Positions 7,769 through 15,015 of a stretch of 64,000 nucleotides of DNA are shown piece after piece. Made by a program: the position numbers and the translations under genes. Position 1 is the stretch's first letter. Each line of letters opens with the position of its first letter. Below the pieces are notes generated by a model that saw only the letters and a list, made by a program, of their open reading frames with translations, was not told where the DNA came from and did not search any database. Origin of the DNA: JABDGZ01 sp964483785 (GTDB lineage: Bacteria > Omnitrophota > Gorgyraeia > Zapsychrales > Fredricksoniimonadaceae); contig CAZACW010000006.1 in NCBI GenBank assembly GCA_964483785.1, forward strand, positions 1 through 64,000, written 5' to 3'.

Positions 7769-8707
7769 ATGGCCAAAGGCAAAAAGTCAATCAAACCGGA
7801 CAAGGACATGAAGATTGCCGTGATCGTGGCGGCTGTAGGCGCCATGGTCATGGGGGTGTTTTTTTTCTGGGCCCACAAAAGAGAAGAGGCGCCGCCTCAA
7901 AAGATCGTCCATGCGGCCCTCAAACCAGCGGCGGAAGAAGGGGTGGACAGGTATCTGCCCAATGAGAATGTCAGGGGCCTGGAGCCGGCCCATCCGCTTG
8001 TGGTCCACGTCACCCATCCGTCCGTAGTCCCTGGTTCCGGCGGAAAAATTGCCTTTATCATCGATGATTGGGGCCAGTCCATGGGCAATTGCAAATATTT
8101 AAAGGAAATCCCTGATCCCATGGCCGTGTCCATCCTGCCGGGTCTGCGGCACACCAAGGACATCGCCCAATGCGCAGAACTCAACAATAAATTGACCATG
8201 CTGCATCTTCCTCTGGAAGCCCAGCATAATTACGATATTTATCCGCCGGATTACATCATCAAGACCAGCATGAAACCGGAATTGGTCGCCAGGATCGTGC
8301 AGGAGGACATGGACCAGCTGCCTTTGATCGAAGGGGTGAACAATCACATGGGCTCCAAGGCTACTGAGGACAGGGCCTTGATGTCCATCATCCTCAAAAA
8401 AGTCCAAAAGAAGGGATTGTTTTTTGTGGACAGCATGACCGCGCACAATACCGTTTGCGAAAAAGTGGCGGATGAGCTGGATATGCCTTTCGGCAAAAGG
8501 GACGTTTTTTTAGACAATGTCAACACCCGGGAAGCCATTGTGAAACAAATTTTGGTTTTGGCCCAGAAAGCGCGCCACCGGGGTTATGCCGTGGCCATCG
8601 GCCATGACCGGCACCTGACCATGCAGGTCTTGAAGGAAGAAATCCCCTGGCTTAAAAAACAAGGTTTTCATATCGTCAGCATAACGGAATTGCTTAAAAA
8701 CAGATGA
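7769..8707 (+). CDS. Divergent polysaccharide deacetylase family protein (YibQ-like)
   Basis: The 312-residue protein has one membrane anchor near the N terminus (about residues 14-34, IAVIVAAVGAMVMGVFFFW) and an extracytoplasmic domain of the divergent polysaccharide deacetylase family (DUF610). Visible blocks are KIAFIIDDWGQSMGN, SILPGLRHT, MLHLPLEAQ, GVNNHMGSKATED, LFFVDSMTAHNTV and YAVAIGHDRHLTMQVL. It has the NodB-like barrel fold but an altered metal site, so enzymatic activity is uncertain. It follows ctpA by 12 bases and overlaps tsaD by ATGA at 8704-8707. Confidence 0.85.
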   Translation: MAKGKKSIKPDKDMKIAVIVAAVGAMVMGVFFFWAHKREEAPPQKIVHAALKPAAEEGVDRYLPNENVRGLEPAHPLVVHVTHPSVVPGSGGKIAFIIDDWGQSMGNCKYLKEIPDPMAVSILPGLRHTKDIAQCAELNNKLTMLHLPLEAQHNYDIYPPDYIIKTSMKPELVARIVQEDMDQLPLIEGVNNHMGSKATEDRALMSIILKKVQKKGLFFVDSMTAHNTVCEKVADELDMPFGKRDVFLDNVNTREAIVKQILVLAQKARHRGYAVAIGHDRHLTMQVLKEEIPWLKKQGFHIVSITELLKNR

Positions 8708-9669
8708 AGATTTTAGGTATAGAAACGTCCTGTGATGAGACCGCGGCCGCGGTGGTGGCCGACGGTGTCAAGGTGCTTTCCAACGGGGTGGCCACCAGCC
8801 TTAAGGACCATCAGCGCTTCGGCGGCATCATCCCTGAAATTGCCTCCCGTCGGCAAATCGAGTTCATCACCTGGATCGTTGAGGAGAGCCTGGCCCAGGC
8901 CAAGCTGACCCTGCAGGAGGTGGATGCCATAGCGGTCACCAAGGCGCCTGGCTTGATCGGTTCCCTGCTGGTGGGGATTTCCTTTGCCAGGGCCTTAAGC
9001 CGCGCCTGCGCAAAACCTTTGATCGAGATTGACCATATCCAGGCCCATCTTTACGCGAATTATCTTCAAATGCCCGGGGCGGCAGCGGCCTGCCCGCAAG
9101 AGCGCCTGCCTGCCGTTGGCCTGGTTGTTTCCGGCGGACATTCGAGCCTGTATTGGGTCCAAGATTTCCGGCATTTTCAATTGCTGGGCAGTACGCGTGA
9201 TGACGCGGCCGGCGAGGCTTTTGACAAGGTGGCGCGCATCCTGGATTTGGGCTATCCCGGAGGCCCGGTGATCGACCGCCTGGCCCAGGAAGGGGTAAAC
9301 CAGGAAATTAATTTCCCTCCGGCCCTTTTAAGAGATTCCCATGATTTTTCATTCAGCGGCACCAAGACCGCGGTCTTGTATTACACCCAAAAGAACAAGG
9401 CCAGGCCGGGATTTGCGCCGGCCAAGGTGGCGTATGCCTTTCAGGAAAGTGTCGTATCGGTGCTGGTGGAAAAATCCTTGAATGCCTGCCGCCAATTAAA
9501 GGCCAAGACCCTGCTGATCGGCGGGGGAGTGGCGGCCAATTCCGCCTTGCGCCGCCGCATGCAGGAGGCCGCCTCTCTTCAAGGCATCCAGGTGTATTTT
9601 CCGCCCATGGCCTTATGCCTGGACAATGCGGCCATGGTCGCCGGGCTGGCCTTTCATCATCGTCATTGA
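8704..9669 (+). CDS. tsaD: tRNA N6-threonylcarbamoyladenosine transferase
   Basis: TsaD (Kae1/Gcp) transfers the threonylcarbamoyl group to A37 of tRNAs that read ANN codons, together with TsaB and TsaE, which are not in this window. The 321-residue protein has the ASKHA-fold blocks ILGIETSCDETAAAVV, the metal-binding HIQAH (DHIQAHLYAN), SGGHSSLYW, GEAFDKVARILDLGYPGGP, DFSFSGTKTAV, GGVAANSALR and CLDNAAMVAG. It is slightly shorter than the usual 330-340. The stop TGA at 9667-9669 lies inside the -35 hexamer of the next promoter. Confidence 0.95.
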   Translation: MKILGIETSCDETAAAVVADGVKVLSNGVATSLKDHQRFGGIIPEIASRRQIEFITWIVEESLAQAKLTLQEVDAIAVTKAPGLIGSLLVGISFARALSRACAKPLIEIDHIQAHLYANYLQMPGAAAACPQERLPAVGLVVSGGHSSLYWVQDFRHFQLLGSTRDDAAGEAFDKVARILDLGYPGGPVIDRLAQEGVNQEINFPPALLRDSHDFSFSGTKTAVLYYTQKNKARPGFAPAKVAYAFQESVVSVLVEKSLNACRQLKAKTLLIGGGVAANSALRRRMQEAASLQGIQVYFPPMALCLDNAAMVAGLAFHHRH

Positions 9670-9693
9670 CACGCAGAGGCAAGATGGTATACC
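9666..9693 (+). promoter_or_regulatory. Promoter of the bactofilin-HTH unit
   Basis: A perfect -35 TTGACA (9666-9671) is followed after 16 bases by -10 TATACC (9688-9693), which is preceded by TGG, giving an extended -10. AAGGAG (9713-9718) and the start at 9725 lie downstream. This suggests that 9725-11192 is transcribed as its own unit. Confidence 0.6.
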
Positions 9694-9724
9694 ATAATTT
9701 GCTAACTAATTTAAGGAGATCATG

Positions 9725-10243
9725 ATGGCCTTTAACCGCAAAGAACCCAAAGAAGTCTACGACGAAAAGACCATAGAAATCAATGCCCAGATGGAAGGGT
9801 CCCTGACCTTCAGCGACCCTGTGAATTTGAAGATTTACGGCCGATACACGGGCAAGCTGGACACGCACGGCACCCTGACCATCGGCGCTTCAGCCCAGGT
9901 GGAAGCCAATATCCAGGGCGAAAACGTGATCATTGCCGGCAAGGTCAAGGGCAATGTGATCGCCAAGAAAATGCTGGTCTTGATGCCCACGGCGGTCTTG
10001 CACGGGGACATTTCAACCCCGAAATTAAACATCGTTGAAGGCGCCCTGTTCCAGGGCCATTGCCATATGCTCGAGGATGTCCTGACCATCGATGATCTGG
10101 CGCAATATTTGGAAATCGAGATCCCTGCCATTGTGGAGCTGGCCTCCAGCGGCAAGATCCCGGCCATTAGAGACGGAGAAACCTGGAAATTTGAGCGGGC
10201 CCAGATCGATCAATGGGCTTCCTCAGGCAAGGTCAAATCATGA
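9725..10243 (+). CDS. Bactofilin domain fused to a helix-turn-helix DNA-binding domain
   Basis: The N-terminal two thirds (about residues 14-110) form a bactofilin (DUF583) beta-helix: regularly spaced hydrophobic turns such as VNLKIYGRYTGKLDTHG, LTIGASAQVEANIQGE, VIIAGKVKGNVIA and GDISTPKLNIVEGALFQG. Bactofilins polymerise into cytoskeletal filaments. The C-terminal part (about 118-168: LTIDDLAQYLEIEIPAIVELASSGKIPAIRDGETWKFERAQIDQWASSG) is an excisionase/MerR-like HTH_17 domain. Polymer scaffold and DNA-binding domain in one chain is an uncommon architecture and suggests DNA anchoring or a DNA-templated filament (inference). ATG 9725 is preferred over ATG 9722 because it lies 6 bases after GGAG. 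It overlaps the next gene by ATGA. Confidence 0.8.
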   Translation: MAFNRKEPKEVYDEKTIEINAQMEGSLTFSDPVNLKIYGRYTGKLDTHGTLTIGASAQVEANIQGENVIIAGKVKGNVIAKKMLVLMPTAVLHGDISTPKLNIVEGALFQGHCHMLEDVLTIDDLAQYLEIEIPAIVELASSGKIPAIRDGETWKFERAQIDQWASSGKVKS

Positions 10244-10542
10244 GCAGTCAATACATCACGGTCCGCGAGACCGCGCAAATCCTCGCGGTGTCCGAAAAAA
10301 AGGTGATGGATTTGATCGAAGGCGGCCAATTGCAGGCGTATAAAATCGCGGACCAGTTTCTGCGCCTGAAACGCAACGAAGTGGCCTCGATGCTTTCCTC
10401 GGGCCAGATTGTTTCTGAAAACACCTCCTTTGCCTATACGGCCGGCGAGCGCGTCCAGGATTTTTTTTACTTCAATGACTTTTATCTCGCTGCTTTTCTT
10501 GTGATCGGCGCCCTTCTGTACTTTATCTTCTATACGAATTGA
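10240..10542 (+). CDS. HTH_17 (excisionase-like) protein with a C-terminal membrane helix
   Basis: The 100-residue protein begins with an excisionase-type HTH (about residues 5-50: YITVRETAQILAVSEKKVMDLIEGGQLQAYKI, then LRLKRNEVASML), similar to the HTH at the end of the preceding bactofilin. It ends with a single strongly hydrophobic segment (about 80-98, DFYLAAFLVIGALLYFIFY), so the DNA-binding domain should be tethered to the inner membrane by a C-terminal tail. The start is ATG 10240, overlapping the bactofilin stop as ATGA; the next gene begins at the stop of this one. Function unknown. Confidence 0.75.
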   Translation: MSSQYITVRETAQILAVSEKKVMDLIEGGQLQAYKIADQFLRLKRNEVASMLSSGQIVSENTSFAYTAGERVQDFFYFNDFYLAAFLVIGALLYFIFYTN

Positions 10543-11192
10543 TGGGACAAATTCGTACAATCAACGGCCAATACTATATCGAGTTTTACGCGCGCGGCCT
10601 GCTGTATTCCCAGCCCGCCGGCCATGATTTATCCGCGGCCAGAGAACAGTTAAGGCAGGTGGAAGCCAGGATCGCAGGCGGGGAAGCCCTGACCATGGCC
10701 AGGCACATCGACCTGCCTGATTTTTTTGAGCGTTACCTTAACGAGGCCGAGGCCCAATCCTATTCCCCGCGAAGCCTTAAGCGCTATGGTCTACTCATCC
10801 AGGACATCAGCCGGTTTTTGGCCGCACAATTTCCCCAAGTCCGTCGATTGGACCAGATGACCCCTTATGTGGCTGAATCCTACAAGGTCCATTTGGCCAA
10901 GACGCAAAGACCTAAGATCACCAATTTTTCCATGCTCTTATTAAGGGACATTTTGGAATACGGCATCAAGCTGGGCTTCATCCATGATAATCCCTGTTTG
11001 CACGTGCGCCTTTTGCCCTGGCCGGGCCCAAAAAAGGCCAAGATCACCCCGCGCTATGAAACGGTCCATCAGCTGTTTAAGCAAGGGGTGGGATTGGGCA
11101 AAACCGCGCAATTGATGAAGGTTCCTGACGTGGCCAGGCTCGTCTACTTTTCTAATTTGATTCCCTTAAGCAGGGAAGATGTGTATAATTGA
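10542..11192 (+). CDS. Tyrosine-recombinase-like protein lacking the catalytic domain
   Basis: Residues about 1-50 (MGQIRTINGQYYIEFYARG, then a helix rich in Arg/Glu) resemble an integrase arm-binding domain. Residues about 60-155 (FFERYLNEAEAQSYSPRSLKRYGLLIQDISRFL to LRDILEYGIKLGFIHDNP) match the SAM-like core-binding domain of phage integrases. After DNP only about 65 residues follow, and none of the R...HxxR...Y catalytic residues are present. The tail KITPRYETVHQLFKQGVGLGKTAQLMKVPDVARL looks like another small HTH. At 216 residues it probably binds DNA without recombining it. ATG 10542 (TGATG with the previous stop) is chosen over TTG 10539. Confidence 0.65.
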   Translation: MGQIRTINGQYYIEFYARGLLYSQPAGHDLSAAREQLRQVEARIAGGEALTMARHIDLPDFFERYLNEAEAQSYSPRSLKRYGLLIQDISRFLAAQFPQVRRLDQMTPYVAESYKVHLAKTQRPKITNFSMLLLRDILEYGIKLGFIHDNPCLHVRLLPWPGPKKAKITPRYETVHQLFKQGVGLGKTAQLMKVPDVARLVYFSNLIPLSREDVYN

Positions 11193-11225
11193 AAAATTTA
11201 AACGGCGCAGCGTCCGGCCATTTTA

Positions 11226-11963
11226 ATGGGGACATGGATCCATATGGGCAATGAAGATTACATGGAATATTTTAATCATAGGGGGGTTACTCCGGCGGCC
11301 TATGCGCAATATCAGGTCCCGGCGCATATCCTGGCATTGCTGCCCCGGAATCTCGATGCTAAGATTCTGGATATCGGATGCGGTTTCGGCCAATTCTTGT
11401 CGGCTTTGAAAGACAAGGGCTATACGCAATTGACCGGCATAGACATCTCGCCCCAGGCGGTGGAGCATTGCCGGAATAAGGGCCTGCAGGTTGAGCTTAT
11501 TGAAAGTTTGGATGCTTATGCGGGGCAGGGGCAGACCGTTCAATATGATTTTATTATCATGAGCCATGTGCTGGAGCACATAGAAAAAAGCAGGATCATT
11601 CCTATCTTGAAGATGATCAGAAATGACTTATTGCGGCCCCGGGGCCTTTTTCTGCTGATGGTGCCCAATGCCCAGTCCAACACCGGTTGTTATTGGGCTT
11701 ATGAGGATTTTACGCATCATCTTTTGTTTACATCCGGCAGTGTTTTGTTCTGCCTTCAATCCGCAGGGTTTAAACATGTCCGCTTCCTGGACCCTTACGG
11801 CTTGTCAGGACTGGGTTTCTTTAAAAGGGGAATGAAATCGTTGCTGCTGAAATTGTATGAAATGCATTACGATTTTTGGAACAGGGTCACCTCAAGCTCC
11901 TTTCATAAGCCCAGTCCAAGGATATTTTCATTTGAGTTAAAAGTGGCGGCGCAGGGGGAGTGA
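11226..11963 (+). CDS. Class I SAM-dependent methyltransferase
   Basis: The 245-residue protein has SAM motif I LDIGCGFGQFLSAL, an acidic motif GIDISPQAVE, and the post-motif MSHVLEHIEKSRIIPILK typical of the Methyltransf_11/23 group often found in glycan gene clusters. The substrate is unknown. A second in-frame ATG at 11244 (MGNEDYMEYF) has GGGGA about 11 bases upstream and may be the real start. A TATAAT at 11184-11189, inside the end of the previous gene, could be its promoter. It stands at the left border of the AT-richer island. Confidence 0.75.
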   Translation: MGTWIHMGNEDYMEYFNHRGVTPAAYAQYQVPAHILALLPRNLDAKILDIGCGFGQFLSALKDKGYTQLTGIDISPQAVEHCRNKGLQVELIESLDAYAGQGQTVQYDFIIMSHVLEHIEKSRIIPILKMIRNDLLRPRGLFLLMVPNAQSNTGCYWAYEDFTHHLLFTSGSVLFCLQSAGFKHVRFLDPYGLSGLGFFKRGMKSLLLKLYEMHYDFWNRVTSSSFHKPSPRIFSFELKVAAQGE

Positions 11964-12043
11964 TATTTGAATTTGAGTGAAACCCTCACAATGGCTTTGA
12001 GCTTAAGCCCGATATCACTTTCAGGCAATCTTCATCCTGTTTA

Positions 12044-12063
12044 TATCACGGTCATATAAGAGA
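12044..12063 (+). promoter_or_regulatory. Conserved upstream element TATCACGGTyATATrAGA, copy 1
   Basis: The sequence at 12044-12061 matches 15348-15365 at 16 of 18 positions. Both lie in the leader of an island gene (12078 and 15400), about 35 bases before the start. Function is unknown; a shared regulator site or promoter is possible. A related half site, ATATCACTTTC, occurs just upstream near 12012. Confidence 0.4.
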
Positions 12064-12077
12064 GGAGTACATTGCTT

Positions 12078-12593
12078 ATGAATTGTTCGGTATGTTCAAA
12101 GGAGATGGTTGAAGAAGATTTTGGTGGAGTGAAAGTCAATGTCTGTGAAAACGGGTGTAAAGGCATTTGGTTTCCACATTGGGCTTTACAAAAACTGGAT
12201 TTGAATGACGAAGGGGTAGGAAAGGCCATGGAGGCGGCGTTGAATGCGCCTTTGGTTAATAATTCCGACCGTGCCCCTCTTCAATGCCCCATTTGTCATA
12301 TTCCTATGCATAAGCACCAGTATTTTAGAGTTCATGAAGTCAGTGTTGATGAATGTTACGGTTGTGAAGCATTTTTTTTGGACTCTGGGGAGCTGGCAGT
12401 TATTCGCAAAAAAGCCATGACGGATGATGAAGTAGAAGCTTATGAAAATAAGCTGGTTGGAGATATTACGGGGCGACCCAACGAAGTGGCTTTAGACGAG
12501 CAGGAAATACGACAAAATGTAGGGGTATATCATCAGCGAGAGGAAGCCGCGCATAAGTTGTCTCAAATTTTACATATACATTATTGGAATTGA
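12078..12593 (+). CDS. Double zf-TFIIB-type zinc-ribbon protein
   Basis: The 171-residue protein holds two zinc-ribbon units of the zf-TFIIB family. The first is CSVC...CENGC followed by GIWFP (about residues 3-33); the second is CPIC...DECYGCEAFFLDSGEL (about 70-110). The family pattern CPxC(n)CxxC-giWfD-xgEL is clear in the second and degenerate in the first, which has an extra residue in CENGC. The C-terminal 60 residues are polar. Function of this family is unknown. ATG 12078 is preferred over TTG 12072 because AGGAG (12063-12067) is 10 bases upstream. The region is AT-richer than the flanking operons. Confidence 0.7.
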   Translation: MNCSVCSKEMVEEDFGGVKVNVCENGCKGIWFPHWALQKLDLNDEGVGKAMEAALNAPLVNNSDRAPLQCPICHIPMHKHQYFRVHEVSVDECYGCEAFFLDSGELAVIRKKAMTDDEVEAYENKLVGDITGRPNEVALDEQEIRQNVGVYHQREEAAHKLSQILHIHYWN

Positions 12594-12665
12594 TTATGGT
12601 AACTCGAGGCGGGCAGATTTTTTTGGGAAAGGGATTAATGCGTTTTTACTAAAAAAGAGGTGCTT

Positions 12666-13184
12666 ATGAATATTCAAACGACCAAGATAATGCAAAATGC
12701 CTTAAGCCAGATGAATGAAGGAAGTTTTGAACAAACTGCGGCGATTTTGAATGATACCAGAAATTTGGTCAGAGAGGAATTAAAGAAGCAGACTGCGCAG
12801 AAAATCAATGCCGTTATTAAAAAATTATCAGGGGATGATGCCTTGACGCCCGAAGAGATATCTTTAATCGAACTTTGGGTCGTTGGAGATGCTGAAAGCT
12901 CCGCTAATTTGGAAGATGATTTTCAAGATTTAATCACGGAATATAAGAGGCTCAGCGCTGCTTTAGTCAATTTTGAGAATAAAGAATGTGATGTGAATGA
13001 CCTTTTCAAGCTATTGGGGCTTTTGGAAGATGCTTCCCACGCCAGTTTTGATATCGCTAATTTTTTAGAGAAAAAAGACAGAATCAACAGATTTAAATCG
13101 GCGGTTTCTAGCGGCTTTGACGGTGAGCAAAAAACTTATCTTGCGGAATTTCTCAATGGCAAGATTCATTCAGAAGAATATTAA
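12666..13184 (+). CDS. Hypothetical soluble helical protein
   Basis: I do not recognise this 172-residue protein. It has no signal peptide, membrane segment or cysteine cluster beyond one Cys; it is acidic and predicted largely helical (MQNALSQMNEGSFEQTAAIL, REELKKQTAQKINAVIKKL, ELWVVGDAESSANLEDDFQD). ATG 12666 follows AGAGG by 5 bases; the in-frame GTG at 12660 falls in that ribosome site. The leader TGCTTATGAAT resembles that of the upstream zf-TFIIB gene, and the three genes 12078, 12666 and 13234 run in the same direction with short gaps. Confidence 0.6.
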   Translation: MNIQTTKIMQNALSQMNEGSFEQTAAILNDTRNLVREELKKQTAQKINAVIKKLSGDDALTPEEISLIELWVVGDAESSANLEDDFQDLITEYKRLSAALVNFENKECDVNDLFKLLGLLEDASHASFDIANFLEKKDRINRFKSAVSSGFDGEQKTYLAEFLNGKIHSEEY

Positions 13185-13233
13185 TGTTTGGGAAGCTTGT
13201 ATGCGGCGGTCTTGACAAGAGAAGGAGGTTAAA

Positions 13234-13917
13234 ATGAAACTATGGGGCCTGATAGTCGTTTTATTATACGGGTTGATACTTACGGTTTTAATGGTCCCGT
13301 TACTAACACTTTGTAGGTATGATCCAAGTTCACATCCGTTGGGGATAGGGTGGTCAGATTATTACCAATTCATCAATGACAAAGAATGGTGGATTTTCTT
13401 AGGAGTTGCTTTAATCGCACAGGCTGCGCTTTTAACAGTTCCTGTAGAAATGGCCGCCAAAAGACCCGTTACGAAAAGGTCTGTCATTCCGTTATTGACG
13501 GCTGCATCGTTTATGATGGCAGTTTTAGCGGCTGGTTTCGTTTTATCTATTGCAGAGGTGATTAGTGAAAAATCCCTATTCTTGATAGACCTCCAACGCT
13601 TATGGCCTCTTGGTATTTTTTTATTGGTATGGTTATTGTGGGGGTTTATCTTTCTTAAATTAAGCAAAGGTAAAGATAACGATTCCTTTATTCGACATTT
13701 ATGCGGATGGCTTTTAAAGGGGAGTATCTTGGAATTGCTGGTCGCTGTTCCTGCCCATATTTATGTCAGGCAAAGGACCGAATGCTGCGCAGGTATAATG
13801 ACTTTTATGGGAATTGCTTTTGGCGTTGCGGTCATGTTTTGTTCTTTTGGGCCTGGGGTTTATTTTTTATTCGTCAACCGTTGCAAGAGATTGTCAAGTA
13901 AAGCGGCGATGCCGTGA
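13234..13917 (+). CDS. Polytopic membrane protein of unknown function
   Basis: This 227-residue protein has about six hydrophobic segments (roughly residues 4-27, 53-70, 84-107, 121-141, 157-172 and 187-213) linked by short polar loops, with a Cys pair in RTECCAGIMTF. No family recognised. Ribosome site AGAAGGAGG (spacing 6) is strong. It closes a three-gene block; the first palindromic repeat of the tRNA-Ser-linked array begins 14 bases after its stop. Confidence 0.6.
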   Translation: MKLWGLIVVLLYGLILTVLMVPLLTLCRYDPSSHPLGIGWSDYYQFINDKEWWIFLGVALIAQAALLTVPVEMAAKRPVTKRSVIPLLTAASFMMAVLAAGFVLSIAEVISEKSLFLIDLQRLWPLGIFLLVWLLWGFIFLKLSKGKDNDSFIRHLCGWLLKGSILELLVAVPAHIYVRQRTECCAGIMTFMGIAFGVAVMFCSFGPGVYFLFVNRCKRLSSKAAMP

Positions 13918-13931
13918 TTTTTAATTGCTTT

Positions 13932-14065
13932 GGAGAGGTGGGTCGGCTGATGGAAAACGCGGCGACACAACACCTCTCCCTTGTTTGGATGAATTTGAGA
14001 AAGTTAGTTTGTGGTAAGGAGAGGTGGGTCGGCTGATGGAAAACGCGGCGACACAACACCTCTCC
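13932..14065 (+). repeat. tRNA-Ser-linked palindromic repeats A and B (type I)
   Basis: Two identical 48-bp elements (A 13932-13979, B 14018-14065) are separated by a 38-bp spacer, giving an 86-bp period. Each starts GGAGAGGTG and ends CACCTCTCC, perfect 9-bp complements that match the acceptor end of the tRNA-Ser at 16902. The internal part reads GGTCGGCTGATGGAAAACG then CGGCGACACAA, where GTCG and CGAC can extend the stem. B is followed directly by the toxin-antitoxin cassette instead of by the spacer. Confidence 0.85.
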
Positions 14066-14089
14066 ATTACATCTTCAGATTTGTCTATT

Positions 14090-14109
14090 TATACCAAATA
14101 TGGTATATT
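14090..14109 (+). promoter_or_regulatory. Promoter/operator of the RelE-XRE toxin-antitoxin pair
   Basis: An extended -10 (TGG 14101-14103, TATATT 14104-14109) lies 8 bases before ATG 14118. It overlaps an inverted repeat TATACC (14090-14095) / GGTATA (14102-14107) with a 6-base centre. A palindrome on the -10 fits autorepression by the downstream XRE antitoxin, the usual mode for such operons. The very short leader suggests near-leaderless translation. Confidence 0.5.
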
Positions 14110-14117
14110 AGAAATGG

Positions 14118-14480
14118 ATGGACATGGAGCTTAAAAGATTGGATTTTGTAGGTTCATCTCGGGACGATTTGAAGGAATTTCCCGATGAAGTGAGGCAGGA
14201 CATAGGGCATATGCTTCATATGGTACAAATGGGTCTAAAACCAAACGAAGCTAAGCCATTAAGAGGATTTGGAGGATCTGGGGTTTTAGAGATAGTTGAG
14301 AATTTTTTTGGGGACACATATAGGGCGGTCTACACAGTAAAATTTTCTGATATGATTTACGTACTTCATTGCTTTCAAAAGAAGTCGAAAAAAGGAATTG
14401 AAACACCGAAGCATGAAACCGATTTGATTAAACAGCGATTGAAAGAAGCTGAAGAAGACTACAAAGCTCGTTACAAGTGA
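14118..14480 (+). CDS. RelE/HigB-like toxin (Gp49-like family)
   Basis: The 120-residue protein has the Gp49-like (phage-derived, RelE superfamily) pattern: SSRDDLKEFPDEVRQDIGHMLHMVQMG, then KPLRGFGGSGVLEIVENFFGDTYRAVYTVKFSDMIYVLHCFQKKSKKGIETPKHE. The YVLHCFQKKSKKG strand and the following DLIKQRLKEA helix are diagnostic. These toxins cleave mRNA at the ribosome. An XRE antitoxin follows 7 bases later, in the toxin-first order typical of HigBA-type systems. It is the first cassette between palindromic repeats B and C. Confidence 0.85.
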   Translation: MDMELKRLDFVGSSRDDLKEFPDEVRQDIGHMLHMVQMGLKPNEAKPLRGFGGSGVLEIVENFFGDTYRAVYTVKFSDMIYVLHCFQKKSKKGIETPKHETDLIKQRLKEAEEDYKARYK

Positions 14481-14487
14481 GGTGAAT

Positions 14488-14823
14488 ATGACAAAAGAGA
14501 AAATATATAGGGGAAGTGGCAATGTTTTTGCTGATATTGGCCTGCCTCATCCTGAAAGGATAATGGCTCGCTCCCAAATTATGGCCAGGATAACGGAGAT
14601 TATTAAAGACCGAGGATTGACCCAAAAACAAGCTGCAAAGATTCTCGACATTCCCCAGTCAAAAGTGTCCTGCCTTATGAATGGCAAATTGAGCATGTTC
14701 TCCCTTGACCACCTTTTTGAATTATTGAACGCATTGGACAGGAACGTAGAAATTATCATTAAACCAAAGGCCAAAGAAGAGAGATTTGCCACGACGTATG
14801 TGTTGCTAGCGGGATATATTTAA
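14488..14823 (+). CDS. XRE-family HTH antitoxin
   Basis: The 111-residue protein has the HTH_37/XRE antitoxin pattern: ERIMARSQIMARITEIIKDRGLTQKQAAKILDIPQSKVSCLMNGKLSMFSLDHLFELLNALDRNVEIIIKPK, with the recognition helix in IPQSKVSCLM. It should bind the upstream toxin and repress the operon through the palindrome at 14090-14107. ATG 14488 is chosen over GTG 14482 because GAGG ends 5 bases before it. Confidence 0.85.
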   Translation: MTKEKIYRGSGNVFADIGLPHPERIMARSQIMARITEIIKDRGLTQKQAAKILDIPQSKVSCLMNGKLSMFSLDHLFELLNALDRNVEIIIKPKAKEERFATTYVLLAGYI

Positions 14824-14838
14824 CATTTCAAAAATTTT

Positions 14839-14929
14839 ATCGCGTTTTTAGCACAGTTAAAAGTTTTAATTTTTTAAATTTGAATACAAGAATCTGTGAC
14901 CGCATTAAACTAATGCGTTTGCGTCAATT
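14839..14929 (+). repeat. Conserved cassette-end region, copy 1
   Basis: This non-coding stretch after the XRE gene matches 16724-16815 after the HepT gene: ATCrCGwTTTTAGCACrGTT at the left and ATTAAACTAATGCGTTTGCG next to the repeat. The distance from ATC to the following GGAGAGG is 91 here and 92 there. The middle has diverged, but an AATTTTTTAAAT block is shared. Two unrelated gene pairs ending in the same sequence suggests a common recombination or integration junction. Together with repeats C-F it fills the gap 14824-15399. Confidence 0.6.
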
Positions 14930-14977
14930 GGAGAGGTGGGTCGACGCATGGAAAATGCAACGACACAACACCTCTCC
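14930..14977 (+). repeat. tRNA-Ser-linked palindromic repeat C (type II)
   Basis: A 48-bp element with the same 9-bp ends (GGAGAGGTG/CACCTCTCC) but a different core (GGTCGACGCATGGAAAATG then CAACGACACAA), in which GTCG/CGAC and GCAT/ATGC can pair around GGAAA. It is identical to element G at 16816-16863. It is followed by the type II spacer (TTAATTTGAATATATTTG then AAAAAGTTAGTTTGTGGTAA, 38 bp) and by element D exactly 86 bp after its own start. The core differences from type I partly preserve pairing, which hints at selection on RNA or single-stranded DNA structure. Confidence 0.85.
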
Positions 14978-15015
14978 TTAATTTGAATATATTTGAAAAA
15001 GTTAGTTTGTGGTAA

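Noticed and set aside
10542..11192. Functional phage integrase of the downstream island
   Set aside because: The catalytic domain is absent, and the gene is coupled to the bactofilin unit and not placed next to the tRNA-Ser array.
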